Below are positions 12,880 through 32,890 of a DNA stretch of 32,890 nt, piece after piece. The notes under the pieces were generated by a model. That model did no database searches, was not told the DNA's origin, and saw only the letters and a program-made list of their open reading frames with translations. Source of the DNA: Aplysia californica (Eukaryota > Mollusca > Gastropoda > Aplysiida > Aplysiidae); assembly GCF_000002075.1 (NCBI RefSeq), contig NW_004797879.1, positions 49,172 through 82,061 of the forward strand. Reading direction: 5' to 3'. Numbering within the stretch: position 1 is the stretch's first letter; each line of letters starts with the position of its first letter. The translations under genes were made by a program, and so were the position numbers.

Positions 12880-13975
12880 AAGCGATTAATTTGCATTTAT
12901 TCTAAACTTGACTTTTGCTTTTCGGTGATTCTACTTCGCCTTCTTGTCGAGATATTCAACTGGCCTGTAAGAGACAGACTGCTGTGAGCTATTAATCCAA
13001 CCACAGGGTAAAAAGTTGAAAATCTGTTTAACTGAAAAGCAAAAAACAATTCTAAACAGAACAGTGGACTTTCATTTCTCAGAGCACACTATTGACAAAA
13101 TGAGATGTAAAATCTGCCAAGAAACTAGACCCCCTGGAGTTTTTAAGTAATTAATAAAATTTCAAAATATATAATTACATTTAAACCCTTTCATCATTAC
13201 ATATTATACATAAATCCGATAACAATTATGATTAGTATGTTAAGTCTTTACCCGTTCAGATAGTGATATGTCAAACTAGATAAGAAAACATCTCGATAAA
13301 ACTATAGGCAACAATTATTAGTTTTGTACCATTTGATAAAAGGGTAAACCAACATACAGTCCAACCACCTGCTGTAACGGCCACCTAGCAAAGACAATCA
13401 TTTCCCACCCAGTGTCTTGATCTTGTGTTATAATGACACGGTCTATGACGTCTATCTGTCTAAGACAACCACTTCTCTCCTCGCAATAGGTGACCGTCTG
13501 ATACAATTTCGACTGTATTTGGCTACAAGGGCAGCAAGATTGTCTTCCTTTGATCCCAGAGACTCAGATTTTGGACAACATAAGGCAACAAGATGAAAGC
13601 ATGCAGTCTTCAGACTTCCTGAATATCAATTTGAGATTTTACACCAAACTGTATACAGTCTAAACTAGGTATGTGCCTAGGGTCAATCCCGTTAATATAG
13701 ATGCCCATGAGGTTGTATCCATATTGCAAAGCTCTGTATCATTTGATCCTGCACACACACACAAACACATTTTTTTAAAACAAAACAAACATGTGAAAGT
13801 CAGTGTGGTTCTTGCGTGCACGTCTCGAGATGTTCTGACTTGACGATGTTTCATTTCAGAGAAAAACCAAAAAAGTAAGACGCCGGGATTGCTCTAGGCT
13901 TTACGCAGAAGTTTCATAAGCAAACCAACAGAGTGAAAGTCCTATCTACCGTGTTAATCCAACACGCAGCTGTCA
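12880..13975 (-). other. Probable 3'UTR of the ligase gene
   Basis: This is the sequence from the stop codon to just past the first canonical AATAAA on the minus strand. No other AATAAA lies in between. A 62-codon open frame inside it (13318-13506, minus) has no recognisable motif and is best taken as UTR. The extent is inferred. Confidence 0.5.
12896..12901 (-). terminator. Candidate poly(A) signal AATAAA
   Basis: This AATAAA, on the minus strand, is the first after the ligase stop codon, about 1.07 kb downstream. It is followed within 20-45 nt by T/G-rich sequence (CTTTTGGGTGGGC, then TTCTTTTTC), as expected for cleavage. Confidence 0.45.
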
Positions 13976-32375
<18,400 letters not shown>

Positions 32376-32388
32376 GCAGAGACCTGCC

Positions 32389-32400
32389 CTAAGAGCACAT
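32389..32400 (-). promoter_or_regulatory. Three-codon upstream ORF before the ligase start
   Basis: ATG-TGC-TCT-TAG on the minus strand ends 13 nt before the chosen ATG. If transcription starts upstream of 32400, this minimal uORF could lower initiation at the main start, which has a weak context. No promoter motif could be recognised further upstream. Confidence 0.25.
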
Positions 32401-32436
32401 GTGAGCAAACTGTAACACCTGTCCAGGGAGAGAGAG

Positions 32437-32625
32437 TTTACTTTTAGTAAGAGCTTTTTACGGCACTTGCAACACAAATACAAATAGAGGTCATTTTTAA
32501 AAAGGGCAAAGATTAAAGGTGTTTAGTGAGGAACATACAAAAAAAATAAAGAAGAGGTTATCAGGACAAAAATGTTTTTTGCAAGAAAAGGCACAAACGA
32601 CACCAGAGCAACTGCCAACTACCCA
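32437..32625 (+). repeat. R1 repeat, copy 9 (upstream of the ligase)
   Basis: ACTTTTAGTAAGAGC, TTTACGGCACTTGCAACACA and GACACCAGAGCAACTGCCAA identify it. It lies 62 bp upstream of the chosen start codon, so it is part of the 5' region of the gene or its 5'UTR. Confidence 0.75.
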
Positions 32626-32890
32626 TTTGGAAAGAGAACCACAGGTTTTAAAAATGTCAACAACAAAAAGATAAAACGATGGGGTTCACGATTCATGACA
32701 ATGCTGATAATAAAGACTGAAAACAAAGAGGATGGGAACGAATTTTAATTTAAAACATTCAATTCAGAAACTAAAAAATACAGTGTTTCCAGTCTGCCCT
32801 GGAACATCCAGAGAAAATCAGCTTTAGAAATTATTTTGTAAAGTACACCATTTAAGAAAACTTTTGATGATTTATTTCAATGCTATATAT

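Noticed and set aside
13318-13506. 62-codon minus-strand frame as a small gene
   Set aside because: It lies in the probable 3'UTR and has no motif, no partner exon and no start context.

Overview
The window looks like nuclear DNA of a lophotrochozoan, most likely a gastropod mollusc. It is AT-rich and intron-rich, has long microsatellites, and carries several short interspersed repeat families, including a tRNA-derived SINE with a body and tail of a type I associate with molluscs. The taxon is an inference; no marker gene is present.

One host protein gene is readable with confidence. It lies on the minus strand from 32375 (ATG) to 13976 (stop), in ten coding exons. The exons join in frame across nine GT-AG introns and give a 671-residue protein: signal peptide, protease-associated (PA) lumenal domain, one membrane span, RING-H2 domain, and a long serine- and cysteine-rich tail. 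This is the PA-TM-RING E3 ubiquitin ligase layout, closest by eye to RNF13/RNF167. The likely poly(A) signal is at 12896-12901, so 3'UTR fills about 12880-13975.

Region by region. Bases 1-12880 lie downstream of the gene. I find no coding region there, only diverged repeats, SINEs, minisatellites (including four perfect 49-bp units followed by a G-quadruplex-like tract) and microsatellites. Bases 12880-32375 are the gene. Its introns hold most of the interesting material: a non-autonomous hAT-like DNA transposon in two near copies (introns 4 and 2), a third relative with a different right end (intron 4), a CpG-rich exon-like island (intron 6), and a (CT)n tract, minisatellite and (GA)n tract in intron 8. 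Bases 32376-32890 are upstream and carry another repeat copy.

A roughly 180-bp repeat called R1 here occurs about nine times, always in the same orientation, and has no recognisable pol III boxes. One copy has an apparent 11-bp target-site duplication. I found no operon, CRISPR array, rRNA or intact tRNA gene, no transposase, and no virus-like element. No new multi-gene system can be supported. The best leads are the long zinc-knuckle-like tail of the ligase, the end-swapped transposon family, and the R1 family.
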